Source: Chloroflexota bacterium (GTDB lineage Bacteria; Chloroflexota; Anaerolineae; Promineifilales; Promineifilaceae). Taken from it: DNA of 58,769 bases. Of this stretch, positions 8,501 to 16,360 are shown piece by piece (within the stretch, counting starts at the first letter, position 1; each line of letters starts with the position of its first letter). A program made the translations under genes and the position numbers. The notes under the pieces are model-generated. The model saw only the letters and a list, made by a program, of their open reading frames with translations. It did not search any database and was not told where the DNA came from. The stretch covers positions 1 through 58,769 of the forward strand of contig JAKEFB010000203.1 of assembly GCA_022616275.1 (NCBI GenBank), read 5' to 3'.

Positions 8501-8602
8501 CAGCGCCTGACTCAGCTCGGCCAGGTCGGTCACGATGGCAAAAAGGACGGTGGCCGGCCTGGGCTGGGCCGGGGCGGCAGTCAGGTGATCGTGGTCATCC
8601 AT
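5543..8602 (-). CDS. Nucleotidyl-cyclase-like / AAA ATPase / TPR signalling protein
   Basis: About 1019 residues from the chosen ATG at 8602; an in-frame alternative at 8647 would add 15 residues encoded by a word-repeat, so it is less likely. The N-terminal domain resembles class III nucleotidyl cyclases: an Asp in LFAIVTDLAEL, the second metal site in RRMGDTVVAVWG and the later strand LRIGIATGDTV. A P-loop ATPase follows, with Walker A GEAGLGKSRLL and Walker B ALVYLEDIHW, then tetratricopeptide-like helical pairs to the C-terminus (for example GLASIYNALGTLAIMSGVYD). This cyclase-STAND/AAA-TPR layout is common in large signalling proteins of Chloroflexota and Actinobacteria. Whether the cyclase is active is unclear, because a short repeat-derived peptide (about residues 120-140) sits inside the domain. 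Confidence 0.85.
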   Translation of the reverse strand: MDDHDHLTAAPAQPRPATVLFAIVTDLAELSQALDLEDAGRLSHELWQQLDAIITAAGGRIDRRMGDTVVAVWGAETAREDDPERAVQAALAMQEEVSRFSVSSVKYRAPGEGEHLIPDTRHLPPDTWHLTPDTRHLTLRIGIATGDTVNTAGWLAEAAPLDGILISHSTYQQVRGVFDIQAQEPLAVQGPDRPLPVYLVLRRKPRAFHVRARGVEGIATPMIGREHELAQLQAALETAMRQRQTQMVTILGEAGLGKSRLLYEFDDSVELRPEQIWYFKGRSEPARRHLPYGLLRDLFTFRFDILDSDPQTVARQKVEAGFAAVLGEGEESRMRAHLAGQLLGFDFGDSPYVRGILDDGPQIRQRATAYIAHYFAAVSQDEPALVYLEDIHWADRPSLELIQELVRRLPRQSLMIVCLARPPLLEQFPEWGQDHTRLILEPLTASDSRQLVAEILQKADHVPEALPELIVQNAEGNPFYVEELIKMLIEDGVIVTGADHWQVDSSRLGSLRLPATLTGVLQARLDGLPAGERLVLQQAAVFGRVFWDEGLAALQPPGDRRRDRSQVAGALQALRQRELIFRRQRSSFAGAQEYVFKHALLREVTYETVLKRERRLYHRQAAGWLMAHSGDRELEVAGLIAEHLELGGEGRVAARYLQQVGRRALDASAFNEAVALLERAWSLLEKKAGDDTETTRLQIMLTQQRGKALRGLGEYRKAQRWLRRGEGLARSAGAWPEVVEILNQLARIDRDRGTYDAAWQTLRESLSLAQAHADTAGQAAVLRNLGWLAMRSGVYSVARDYLEKGRALYQALDDQAGLASIYNALGTLAIMSGVYDEGIGHYRQSLALKRQLGDRLGVSAVLSNLGETARVQGDYAAARTYTEEGLEISREIGDQVGIAIALDNLGHSAAALGEDETAYGHYEAAVALALRLGVTPVALDALAGLAGVLARRGETTLALELLGLVQHHPAADEEASKIVTPTLATLRATLPADVVQSGLERGRALSLEEALARLNLEPN
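8188..8299. repeat. In-frame word-repeat cassette inside the cyclase domain
   Basis: Words GTGTCA, AAGTGCC and AGGTGTCA are repeated in direct order over 8188-8260, then appear inverted as CTTGACACTTGACAC at 8285-8299. The frame of the host gene is kept, giving a repetitive peptide PDTRHLPPDTWHLTPDTRHL just before the conserved strand LRIGIATG. Related homologues normally have only a short loop at this point. Confidence 0.7.
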
Positions 8603-8606
8603 AAGA

Positions 8607-8720
8607 AGGACTGAGGACTGAGGGCTGAGTGGGCGAGTGGCGACCAAGGGTCGCTGCGAGTTTGCGAGTGCCTACCACCTGCCTACTTGCCACTTGCCTA
8701 CTTGCCACCTGCCACCTGCG
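8607..8720. repeat. Word-repeat tracts between divergent genes
   Basis: Two tracts: 8607-8640 with GGACTGA/GGGCTGA/GGGCGAG units, and 8661-8720 with CTTGCCACCTGCC units repeated several times. The second is the reverse-complement style of the GGTGGCAAGTGGCAGG tract at 14090-14122. They fill the space between the minus-strand signalling gene and the plus-strand flippase-like gene. Confidence 0.6.
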
Positions 8721-8759
8721 TTACCAGATAATAACATCGTTCGTTGATTCCGCCATTCT

Positions 8760-8768
8760 TGCTATAAT
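8760..8768 (+). promoter_or_regulatory. Extended -10 promoter, leaderless start
   Basis: TGCTATAAT is a perfect TATAAT with the extended TGn element. It ends only 9 nt before the ATG at 8778, so transcription would begin at or within a few bases of the start codon. No good -35 at 17 bp is visible, consistent with an extended -10 promoter. Confidence 0.5.
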
Positions 8769-8777
8769 CCGGCAGTC

Positions 8778-9833
8778 ATGGATGGAACAACGACCACAGG
8801 GAAAAGGCTCCAGTTCTGGCTGGGCATTGCCATCAGCCTGGTGTGCCTGGGGGCGCTCTTTTTCTTCATCAAGCCGGCCGACATCCTGGCCGCCCTGCAA
8901 ACGACCCGTTACGACTACCTGGCCCTGGCCGGGCTGGCCTTGCTGGTCTTTATGTTGTTGCGGGCGGTGCGCTGGCGCTTCATGCTCAACAGCGGCCGGG
9001 CCGGGGGCGACGGGGTCCCTTACAGCAAGGTCTTCCACATTCAAAGTATCGGCTACCTGTTGACCAACATCCTGCCTTTCCGGGTGGGCGACGTGGCCCG
9101 GGCCGTACTGGTCGGCAACGTGCCGCCGGTGACCATTGCCCAGGGGCTGTCCACGATGGTCGTGGAGCGGGTCTTCGACTTTCTGTTCATTATCATCCTC
9201 TTTCCGTTCACACTGGTTGCCGTCAGTGACCTGCCGGCCGACACCCAGGCCGTGGTCCAAGTGGTAGGGGTGTTGACGATCGTCGCCGCCGCCGTCCTGG
9301 TGATTGCCGCCAACCAGCGGGCGCTGGCCGGCCGGATGGCCACCCGCATTTTAGACCGGGTCCCGTTCCTGGATACGGCTGCCTGGGTTAAACGGCTGGA
9401 CAATTTATTGCTGGGTCTTAACGTTCTGACCCGCTTCAAAGACGGGCTGATCTTATTAGTTCTAAGTGTCGTCGTCTGGCTACCGATTATTGCCGGCTAC
9501 TGGCTGGCCCTGCGAGCCGTCCACCTGGAGACCAGCCTGGCCGAGGCGGCTTTTGTCGTCTGCATCGCCGCCTTCAGCCTCACCGCGCCGTCGTCGCCCG
9601 GTGGGGTCGGCGTCTTTGAGGGCAGCGTTACTTTTGCCCTGGTGTCCATTCTCCACCGGCCGGAGGCCGCGTCAGCCAGTTTCGCTTTCCTCTACCACGC
9701 CCTGAATTACCTGCTGTTGGCGATTCTGGGCGTTATTGGCATCAACCGCACCAGCGCCACCTTTGGCAGCGTCCTGGCCTCGGCGCGGGCGGCCATGCCG
9801 GCGAAAAGCAAGTCGCCAGGTTATGGAGGGTAA
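8778..9833 (+). CDS. Lysylphosphatidylglycerol synthase TM-region / flippase-like membrane protein (UPF0104)
   Basis: 351 residues, almost entirely hydrophobic helices (about 8), matching the LPG_synthase_TM family (PF03706). Typical motifs are RAVRWRFML, then SIGYLLTNILPFRVGDVARA and STMVVERVFDFLFI near the first third, and SPGGVGVFEGS near the C-terminus. Members of this family sit in polysaccharide and lipid-linked glycan loci and are thought to move lipid carriers or their products across the membrane. Here it precedes a GT4 glycosyltransferase and a methyltransferase-GT39 fusion on the same strand, which supports a role in envelope glycan assembly. The start is set by the close TATAAT box. 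Confidence 0.88.
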   Translation: MDGTTTTGKRLQFWLGIAISLVCLGALFFFIKPADILAALQTTRYDYLALAGLALLVFMLLRAVRWRFMLNSGRAGGDGVPYSKVFHIQSIGYLLTNILPFRVGDVARAVLVGNVPPVTIAQGLSTMVVERVFDFLFIIILFPFTLVAVSDLPADTQAVVQVVGVLTIVAAAVLVIAANQRALAGRMATRILDRVPFLDTAAWVKRLDNLLLGLNVLTRFKDGLILLVLSVVVWLPIIAGYWLALRAVHLETSLAEAAFVVCIAAFSLTAPSSPGGVGVFEGSVTFALVSILHRPEAASASFAFLYHALNYLLLAILGVIGINRTSATFGSVLASARAAMPAKSKSPGYGG

Positions 9834-9835
9834 GG

Positions 9836-9900
9836 GAGATTGGAGATTAGAGATTGGAGATTGGTAATCTCTAATCTCCAATCTCTCATCCCTCATCTCT
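9836..9900. repeat. Word-repeat cassette with 20-bp perfect hairpin
   Basis: Words GGAGATT and AGAGATT run in direct order and are then inverted. Arms 9836-9855 and 9866-9885 are perfectly complementary over 20 bp with a 10-nt loop, followed by a further CATCCCTCATCTC run. It lies between the flippase-like gene and the GT4 gene, so it may attenuate readthrough or stabilise the upstream mRNA. Confidence 0.75.
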
Positions 9901-9905
9901 GTTCA

Positions 9906-11120
9906 ATGAAGATTCTAGAAGTCCTGACCTACTACCGGCCGCACATCAGCGGCCTGACTATTTACGCCGAGCGCCTGTGCCGGGCCCTGGCCCGCCAGGG
10001 ACATGAGGTGACCGTGCTCACCTCTCATTACGATCACGAGTTGCCCGGCAAGGAATGGCAGGATGGGGTTAACGTCGTCCGGGTCCCGGTGGCCTTCCGC
10101 ATCAGCAAGGGCGTGATTATGCCGACCTTTGGCTTCCTGGCCTGGAAATACGTCCGGCAGGCCGACATTATCCACCTGCACCTGCCTCAATTCGACGCGC
10201 CGGGGGTTGCCCTGCGCGGCCGGCTGCTGGGCAAGCCGGTAGTCCTGACCTACCACTCCGATTTGCGGCTGCCGGACGGCCTTTTTAACCGGCTGGTGGA
10301 CCGGGTGGTCCACTCCATGAACCGGCTGGCCGGCACGCTGGCCGGCGCCGTCGTCACCTACACCCGGGACTTTGGCAGCCACTCTCCTTACCTGTCCAGC
10401 TACCTGGGCAAAAAGCTGTACATCATTCCGCCGCCGGTAGAGCTGGTCGAAGCAACGGCCGCCGACGTGGCCGGCTTTCAGGCCCGCCACAACCTGGCCG
10501 GCCGGCGCGTCATCGGCATTTCGGCCCGCATTGCCGCCGAAAAGGGGATCGAGGTGTTGCTCAAGGCCCTGCCGGCCATCCGGGAGCGATTTCCCGACGC
10601 CCACGTACTCCACGCCAACCCGGACACGTTGGGCGAGGACGCTTACCTGGCCCGGCTGAAACCTCTCTTTGAGGCCCACCAGGAACATTACCACCTGCTG
10701 GGCGCGCTGCGCGGCCCGGAGTTAACGGCCTTCTACCGAAGCCTGGACTGCCTGGTCCTGTGTAGTCTGAACAACACCGAGACCTTTGGCCTGGTCCAGG
10801 TGGAGGCGATGATAAACGGCGCACCGGTCGTGGCCTCCGACCTGCCCGGCGTCCGCCAGCCGGTGACGATGACCGGCATGGGCGAAGTCGTGCCTGTCGG
10901 CGACTACCAGGCCCTGGCCCAGGCGGTGATCCGGGTGTTGAGCCACCGGGACGCCTATACCTGCCCGCCGGAAATCATCACCCGCAGCTTCAGCCCGGAC
11001 CAGACGGCGGCCGAGTACATCCGGCTGTTCAACAATCTGCGCCAGGGCAAAAAAGACAGCAGCGCCCCCGAGCCGGCCGCCTACGAGCGGCTACGACACA
11101 TGAAAGATAGTATGGCTTGA
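9906..11120 (+). CDS. GT4-family glycosyltransferase
   Basis: 404 residues from ATG 9906 (an in-frame upstream ATG at 9840 lies in the repeat cassette and is rejected). N-terminal GT-B acceptor domain: LTYYRPHISGLTIYAERLCR and HGxxVTVLT-like sequence. C-terminal donor domain: GISARIAAEKGIEVLLKAL and the GT4 nucleotide-sugar motif TETFGLVQVEAMINGAPVV. It transfers a sugar from an NDP-sugar at the cytoplasmic face. Its TGA stop overlaps the TTG start of the next gene (TTGA), indicating translational coupling with the methyltransferase-GT39 protein and a shared glycan pathway. Confidence 0.93.
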   Translation: MKILEVLTYYRPHISGLTIYAERLCRALARQGHEVTVLTSHYDHELPGKEWQDGVNVVRVPVAFRISKGVIMPTFGFLAWKYVRQADIIHLHLPQFDAPGVALRGRLLGKPVVLTYHSDLRLPDGLFNRLVDRVVHSMNRLAGTLAGAVVTYTRDFGSHSPYLSSYLGKKLYIIPPPVELVEATAADVAGFQARHNLAGRRVIGISARIAAEKGIEVLLKALPAIRERFPDAHVLHANPDTLGEDAYLARLKPLFEAHQEHYHLLGALRGPELTAFYRSLDCLVLCSLNNTETFGLVQVEAMINGAPVVASDLPGVRQPVTMTGMGEVVPVGDYQALAQAVIRVLSHRDAYTCPPEIITRSFSPDQTAAEYIRLFNNLRQGKKDSSAPEPAAYERLRHMKDSMA

Positions 11121-14026
11121 ACGATCTCCTCTGGCGCCACCTGAAAAGCGTGCCGGCCTTCCGCGCCCTGCTCCGGGCGGTGGAGGCCCGCTTCTACCGC
11201 CACATTGAGCTGCCTGAGCCGGTGCTGGACCTGGGCTGCGGCGACGGCCACTTTGCCCAGATGGCCTTTGACCGGCCGCTGGCGGCCGGCGTGGACCCCT
11301 GGTGGGGGCCGCTGCAAAAGGCGCGGCGCTCCGGCGCTTACCAACTGGCCGTGCAAAGCCTGGGCGAGCAGATGCCTTTTTCGGATGGCGCTTTTGGCAG
11401 CATCGTTAGCAACTCCGTCCTGGAACATATTCCCAACGTCCAGGCCGTGCTCTACGAAGCCAGCCGCGTGCTCCGGCCGGGCGGCCGGCTGGTGATGACC
11501 ATGCCGGCCCAGACCTTCACGCAACAACTGGGTGGGGCGGAGTTTTTGGAGCGCCTCCGGCTGAAAGGGCTGGCCGACGGTTACCGCCGCTTCTTTAACG
11601 CCATCGCCCGCCACGCCCACACCGACCCGCCGGAGCAGTGGGCGGCCAGGCTGGCCCAGGCCGGCCTGGCCGTCGAGCGGTGGCAATATTATTTCTCGCG
11701 AGAAGCGCTGCACGCCCTGGAATGGGGACACGTCCAGGGAGTCCCCTCGGCCATGCTTCACTTCCTCACCGGCCACTGGATCCTGGCTCCCTGGGAGAGC
11801 AACCTGCGCAGCGCCGAGCGCTGGCTGCGGCCGTTTTACGAGGAAGAGCCGCCGGAAATTGGCACGATGCTGCTTTTTATTGCCCGCAAGCAGGGCAACC
11901 GCCCGATTGCCGCCGCCCTGCCACCGGCCCGGCCGATTGAAATCCGGCCGGAAGACGAGTGGTGGGAGCTGGCCGGCAACGGCGAAGGGGTCGTGGCCCT
12001 GGCCGCGCCTGAAGCTGCGATGCGAGAGGCGACAGCCGTGGAACCTCTCGATTTGTCGGACTACGCCGAAGCACCGGCTGCCCGGCCGGCCCGCCCCTGG
12101 CTGCTGCCTAAATTTGGCCCGGCGCTGGCCAACGGCGGCCTGACCCTGCTGGCCCTGTTTGGGGCACTGTTGGGCCAGTCCATCCTGCGCAGCGCGGAAG
12201 AACCGCAAACGGCCGCACCCTGGTTTGGCCTTTCCCTGGCCGCCCTGCTGGGCCTGGGCCTGCACGCCGGCCGGGGCTGGCTGGCAACTGTGACTCTGCC
12301 CGACTTCCGAGCCGTGCCCCGCCAGCGCTGGCTGGTGCTGCTCGGTTTTCTCCTGGTGCTCCTGGCCAACGGCCAGGTCAACAACGAGGGGGCGGTGCAG
12401 CGGCCCAGCCTGGCCATTTATCTATGGCTGCTGGCCGCCGGTCTGGCTTTTTACGGCCTGTGGGATGGCCAGCCGTTAGAGCCCTCTCCCATTCCCCGGC
12501 CGGGCTGGGAGCGGCTGGCAGTTGCGGGGCTGTTTGTTCTGGCTCTGGTTATTCGGGTCGCGAGCCTCACCAGCCACCCGTTTATCCTCAACGGCACCGA
12601 AGCCAGCCTGGGGCTGGACGCCTGGGCGGTGGCCAACGGCCAACTGCGCAATCCCTTTGCCACCGGCTGGCTGACCAACCCTACCCTGCCCCTGTTTGTC
12701 ATGGCTGTGCCTTTACAGTTGCTCGGCCGCTCGGTGCTGGCCATTCGCCTGCTGTCGCCGCTGGCCGGGGCGCTGGCCGTGCCGGCTATTTACCTGACCG
12801 GCCGGCGGCTGTGGGGGCCGGCCGTGGGGCTGGCGGCGGCGCTGCTGCTGGCAGGCTCGCACCTGCACGTCCACTACAGCCGGCTGGGCATGACCAACAT
12901 CTGGGACCCGCTGCTGGTCCTGGCCGCCCTGGGCCTGCTCTATACCGCCTGGCAAAGCCGCAACCGGCTGGCCTGGCTGCTGGCCGGGGTATCGGCCGGT
13001 TTGAACGCTTATTTCTACACCAGCTCCCACCTTTTCCCGCTGATGCTGGCCGGCCTGCTGCTGTTTCTGCTTTTAATGGAACGAGAAGAGCTGTGGGCAC
13101 AGCGCCGCCATCTGCTGGCGGCGGCGGCCGTAGCCCTGGTAGTCGCCCTGCCCCAAATTCTCTTTTACCGGGACGAGCCGCTGCTTTTCATGGACCGGGC
13201 CAACAGCCTGGGCATTTTCCAGAGTGGCTGGTTCCTGCAGGAGAGCAGCCGTACCGGGCTGAACGCCGCCCAGGTGTTGACCTTGCAGTTCTGGCGCGGC
13301 CTGCTGGCCTTTAACTACGGGCAGGATACCAGCCCGGCCTACAACCCGGGCCTGACGCTGCTTTCTTTCTGGCCGGCCGTGCTGCTGGCCCTGGGGGTGG
13401 GGCTGGCCCTGGGGCGGGCCCGCCAGCTCCGCTACGTCTTGCTGCTGCTCTGGCTGGGGGTGACGCTGTTCTTTGCCGCTATCCTGCTGGAGAACCCGCC
13501 GTACAGCCACCGCCTGGTTATCGCCACGCCGGCCGTTTATCTACTGATTGCCCTAGCGCTGGTCTGGCTGGGCCAGCGGTTGTTAAATGCTTTCAACGTA
13601 CAGTGGCGCTATGGCCTGCCGGTCATTCTGGCCCTGGCCGGCCTGCTGGCGCTGTCCGACCTGGTCTTTTACTTTGGCACGTACCAGGCGCAGCATCGTT
13701 TTGGCGACCGGAACACGGAAATCGCCGCCGGCATCGCCGATTATCTGAACGCGCTCGACGGCCGGTGGACGGCTTACTTCCACGGCCCGCCGAGCATGTA
13801 CAGCGGTTTTCCGACCTTCCCGTTTCTGGTCGAAACGGACGTTAGCCTGGTGGACGTGATTGAGACAGACAACCCGTCGCCGGCCGGTGGCAACAGTGTC
13901 TACCTGTTTCTGCCAGAGCGTTCGGCCGAGATTGACCAGGTTCGCAGCCTATACCCAAACGGCCGGCTGTTGACCTTCCCCGGCTTCCACGCCGACCCAC
14001 TCTTCTATGCCTACGAAGTCCGGTAG
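11117..14026 (+). CDS. SAM methyltransferase fused to GT39-like membrane glycosyltransferase
   Basis: 969 residues starting at TTG 11117, coupled by a 4-nt overlap to the GT4 gene. Residues 1-260 form a class I methyltransferase with motif I VLDLGCGDGHF (36-46), a motif IV region SIVSNSVLEHIP and post-motif VLRPGGRLVM. After a short linker (about 260-330) the rest is a GT-C membrane enzyme with about a dozen helices. The first extracytoplasmic loop carries NGTEASLGLDAWA, where GT39/PMT-like enzymes have their acidic catalytic residue, and a later part reads HYSRLGMTNIWDP. GT-C enzymes use polyprenyl-phosphate sugars outside the membrane. The fusion would couple cytoplasmic methylation, possibly of a glycan end or lipid carrier, with extracytoplasmic sugar transfer; that link is inference. 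Confidence 0.85.
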   Translation: MNDLLWRHLKSVPAFRALLRAVEARFYRHIELPEPVLDLGCGDGHFAQMAFDRPLAAGVDPWWGPLQKARRSGAYQLAVQSLGEQMPFSDGAFGSIVSNSVLEHIPNVQAVLYEASRVLRPGGRLVMTMPAQTFTQQLGGAEFLERLRLKGLADGYRRFFNAIARHAHTDPPEQWAARLAQAGLAVERWQYYFSREALHALEWGHVQGVPSAMLHFLTGHWILAPWESNLRSAERWLRPFYEEEPPEIGTMLLFIARKQGNRPIAAALPPARPIEIRPEDEWWELAGNGEGVVALAAPEAAMREATAVEPLDLSDYAEAPAARPARPWLLPKFGPALANGGLTLLALFGALLGQSILRSAEEPQTAAPWFGLSLAALLGLGLHAGRGWLATVTLPDFRAVPRQRWLVLLGFLLVLLANGQVNNEGAVQRPSLAIYLWLLAAGLAFYGLWDGQPLEPSPIPRPGWERLAVAGLFVLALVIRVASLTSHPFILNGTEASLGLDAWAVANGQLRNPFATGWLTNPTLPLFVMAVPLQLLGRSVLAIRLLSPLAGALAVPAIYLTGRRLWGPAVGLAAALLLAGSHLHVHYSRLGMTNIWDPLLVLAALGLLYTAWQSRNRLAWLLAGVSAGLNAYFYTSSHLFPLMLAGLLLFLLLMEREELWAQRRHLLAAAAVALVVALPQILFYRDEPLLFMDRANSLGIFQSGWFLQESSRTGLNAAQVLTLQFWRGLLAFNYGQDTSPAYNPGLTLLSFWPAVLLALGVGLALGRARQLRYVLLLLWLGVTLFFAAILLENPPYSHRLVIATPAVYLLIALALVWLGQRLLNAFNVQWRYGLPVILALAGLLALSDLVFYFGTYQAQHRFGDRNTEIAAGIADYLNALDGRWTAYFHGPPSMYSGFPTFPFLVETDVSLVDVIETDNPSPAGGNSVYLFLPERSAEIDQVRSLYPNGRLLTFPGFHADPLFYAYEVR

Positions 14027-14067
14027 CAACATCTGCGACCATTGGGGGTTTTCTCACGTATGAGGAT

Positions 14068-14170
14068 GAGTATGCGAGTGGGCGAGTAGTAGGTGGCAAG
14101 TGGCAGGTGGCAGGTAGCAGGTGGGTATGCTCACTCATTGCTCATCGCTCATTGCTGATTGCTCATCACT
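14068..14170. repeat. Word-repeat tract upstream of the protease gene
   Basis: A run of GCGAGT(G/A)G units, then AGGTGGCAAGTGGCAGGTGG-type units (14090-14122), then CTCATTGCTCATCGCTCATT-type units (14131-14167). Three word types are concatenated. The second type matches, in reverse complement, the tract at 8661-8720. Confidence 0.65.
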
Positions 14171-14186
14171 TTTTTCAGGAGGTATG

Positions 14187-15551
14187 ATGAAACGGCATTC
14201 GTTTGTTTCCCGACTCTCATTTTTATTGGCCCTGGCTCTGGTGGGGCTGGCTTGCAATGCGGTGTCCAGTGGCGCCGTCCCGGCGCCGGCCGGCGTCACT
14301 TACACCTACGACAACCTGCCCGACGAGAGCGAAATGACCAATACTATGGCCGAGTTTCAGGCCATCTCCAAGTGGGGCAAGTTCGACCTGACCTACGTCT
14401 TCCTCAACGGCACGGACGACCTGCCCGGCGACGAGGAGCGGGAGCTGGTCCGGCAGGCCTTTGCCCTATGGACGGCCGAGACGCCGCTGACTTTCACCGA
14501 GGTAGCCGGCCTGAGCCAGGCCGACATTGAGATCGCCTGGTACAGCGGCGACCACGGCGACGGCGACCCCTTTGACGGGCCGGGAGACGTCCTGGCCCAC
14601 GCCAGCTTCCCTAATCCCTTTGCCGACCGGCTGGTGGTTTTGCACTTCGACCTTGACGAGCGATGGGTGAACAGCACCGCCCAGGACGTGGACCTGGTCA
14701 CCGTGGCGGCCCACGAGATTGGCCACGTTTTGGGGCTGGACCACAGCGATGACCCCGACGCGCTGATGTACCCCAGCTACTTTGGCCCGCGCCGCTTCCT
14801 GGGCGACGACGACATTGCCGGCGTCCAGTCGCTCTACGGGCCGCGTGAAACGCCGGTCGAGCCGCCGGCCGAGCCGCCCAGCGACGCTACCCCACCGCCG
14901 GCCGACCAGCCCGATAGCGACGGCGACGGCCTGTCCGACGAGGAAGAAGCGTTCTTCGTCGGCACCAACCCGGCCAACCCGGACACCGACGGCGACGGCC
15001 TGTCCGACGGGCTGGAAGTCCTCTACCGAATGAACCCACTGGACCCGGACATGGACCGGGACGGCGTGGACGACGGGGATGAGATAGACGCCGGGACGGA
15101 TCCCTTCTTCCCCGACCAGCCAGAGACGCTGCCAGCCTCGCCGGAGCTGGCCAACGAAATCTCCAAGTTCCTGACCGGCGCCATTGAGATTGAAATCGCG
15201 GCCTACCAGGAAGGCGACCCCACCATTGCCGCCCAAATCTTTGCCGGCCCGGTGCTGGACGACATCACCGCCTACATTAACGACCTAAATAGCCAGGGGT
15301 TGGTCCAGGTGGCCGAGCTGGACTTCTACAACAGCTACATCAACGACATCCGCATCGTCACCAACGACCTGATCGAGGTGGACACCTGCGAAACGTGGAC
15401 CACGACCATTTACCGCGAGTCGGACAGCAGCCTGGTGGAGAGCGACGGCCCCACGCTGCTGCCACAAACGATCACTATCGAGCGGGTCGGCGAAGAGGAG
15501 TGGTTCATCACCGACGTCGTCTTCCACGACGCGCCGGCGTTCTGCGAGTAA
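14187..15551 (+). CDS. Matrixin-type zinc metalloprotease lipoprotein with calcium-binding repeats
   Basis: 454 residues from ATG 14187, chosen because AGGAGG (14177-14182) is 4 nt before it; the ATG at 14184 is too close. A lipobox LVGLAC gives a lipidated C23, so the enzyme is probably surface-anchored. The catalytic domain (about 40-220) holds HEIGHVLGLDH (H176, E177, H180, H186), the extended zinc site of matrix-metalloprotease-like M10/M12 peptidases, with the Met-turn DALMYPSY just after. Two thrombospondin-3-like calcium loops follow (DSDGDGLSDEEE and DTDGDGLSDGLE, plus a degenerate third, DRDGVDDGDE). The C-terminal domain (about 325-454) has alpha/beta character and no recognised family. 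It probably digests extracellular protein. Confidence 0.9.
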   Translation: MKRHSFVSRLSFLLALALVGLACNAVSSGAVPAPAGVTYTYDNLPDESEMTNTMAEFQAISKWGKFDLTYVFLNGTDDLPGDEERELVRQAFALWTAETPLTFTEVAGLSQADIEIAWYSGDHGDGDPFDGPGDVLAHASFPNPFADRLVVLHFDLDERWVNSTAQDVDLVTVAAHEIGHVLGLDHSDDPDALMYPSYFGPRRFLGDDDIAGVQSLYGPRETPVEPPAEPPSDATPPPADQPDSDGDGLSDEEEAFFVGTNPANPDTDGDGLSDGLEVLYRMNPLDPDMDRDGVDDGDEIDAGTDPFFPDQPETLPASPELANEISKFLTGAIEIEIAAYQEGDPTIAAQIFAGPVLDDITAYINDLNSQGLVQVAELDFYNSYINDIRIVTNDLIEVDTCETWTTTIYRESDSSLVESDGPTLLPQTITIERVGEEEWFITDVVFHDAPAFCE

Positions 15552-15561
15552 ACATGCTCAT

Positions 15562-15594
15562 AGGTGACAGGCACTTCAAAAGTGCCTGTCACCT
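15562..15594. repeat. 15-bp perfect hairpin (REP-like), possible terminator
   Basis: Arms 15562-15576 and 15580-15594 are perfectly complementary around a CAA loop, with core GTGACAGGCACTT. It lies 10 nt after the protease stop and just before the AGGAGG of the next gene. Stems with this GACAGGCACTT core occur in many unrelated genomes, so this is a generic REP-like word rather than a strain-specific one. Confidence 0.7.
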
Positions 15595-15611
15595 GCCACA
15601 GGAGGGACATC

Positions 15612-16316
15612 ATGCATCGCCTGTCGCGCCTCACGCTTCTGTTTGCCGTGCTCTTTGCCGTCTTCATCATTCTGCCCGGCCTCCTCAGCCAGCAACTGGG
15701 CCTGTTCCCGCTGATAAAGGTCGGCGACGTTCTTGACGTATTCACACCTCTGGTCCTGATACCCATTTACTGGCTGCTTTACTGGGGCAGCCGGGAGGCG
15801 GCGCCTGGCTCCCGGGCCACACTGCTCTTCCTGGTGCTCATCGCCATGTGGGCGGAAGGGCAGGGCATGCACCTGTCGGCCAACTCCATTGGCCACCTGC
15901 TCCAGGAAACGCGGCCTAACGACCCCTACGAGCTGACCCACTTTTACGACGAGGTGCTGAGCCATTACCTGTGGCACACGGCCGTGATTGGCCTGTCCGT
16001 TCTGATCGCCGGGCGGCACTGGCGGCAGCCGGTTCCCGGCGAGCAACGGGACGGACGGCTGGAAATTCCGGCGGCGGTCATTTACGGCCTGACCTACTTC
16101 ATCGTCGTCATCGAGGGCGGCACCGCGCCGTTGGGTGTGCCTTTCGCCGTCCTGGCGGCCGTGGTTGGCCTGGTCTGGGGCCGGAGGGCAATCAAGGAGC
16201 GGCCGGTGCTGCTCTTCTTCCTGGTCGCCTACGTGCTGGCTACTGTGGTATTTGCTGGTTGGGCTCTTTACTGGGGCGGCCTGCCGCAATTTAGCGAAGT
16301 CGGGATTATCGAGTAA
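15612..16316 (+). CDS. Multi-pass membrane protein of unknown function
   Basis: 234 residues with about six hydrophobic helices. The start at ATG 15612 is fixed by AGGAGG at 15600-15605, 6 nt upstream; the longer in-frame start at 15564 would begin inside a hairpin. The loop between helices 2 and 3 has a His-bearing motif GQGMHLSANSIGH and then THFYDEVLSHYLWH, suggesting conserved polar residues in or near the membrane. No family was recognised with confidence. It sits between the protease and the acylase on the same strand, and its TAA stop is inside the next repeat cassette. Confidence 0.75.
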   Translation: MHRLSRLTLLFAVLFAVFIILPGLLSQQLGLFPLIKVGDVLDVFTPLVLIPIYWLLYWGSREAAPGSRATLLFLVLIAMWAEGQGMHLSANSIGHLLQETRPNDPYELTHFYDEVLSHYLWHTAVIGLSVLIAGRHWRQPVPGEQRDGRLEIPAAVIYGLTYFIVVIEGGTAPLGVPFAVLAAVVGLVWGRRAIKERPVLLFFLVAYVLATVVFAGWALYWGGLPQFSEVGIIE

Positions 16317-16346
16317 TTGAGTAATTACTGAATTACTCAATTACTC
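16311..16346. repeat. Word-repeat hairpin containing the upstream stop codon
   Basis: GAGTAATTGAGTAATT (16311-16326) and its exact complement (16331-16346) form a 16-bp stem with a 4-nt loop. The TAA stop of the membrane protein (16314-16316) is part of the left arm. The same AATTACTCAATTACT word family recurs at 33971-34020 and 36791-36861. Confidence 0.75.
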
Positions 16347-16360
16347 AATTACTTCAGCCT

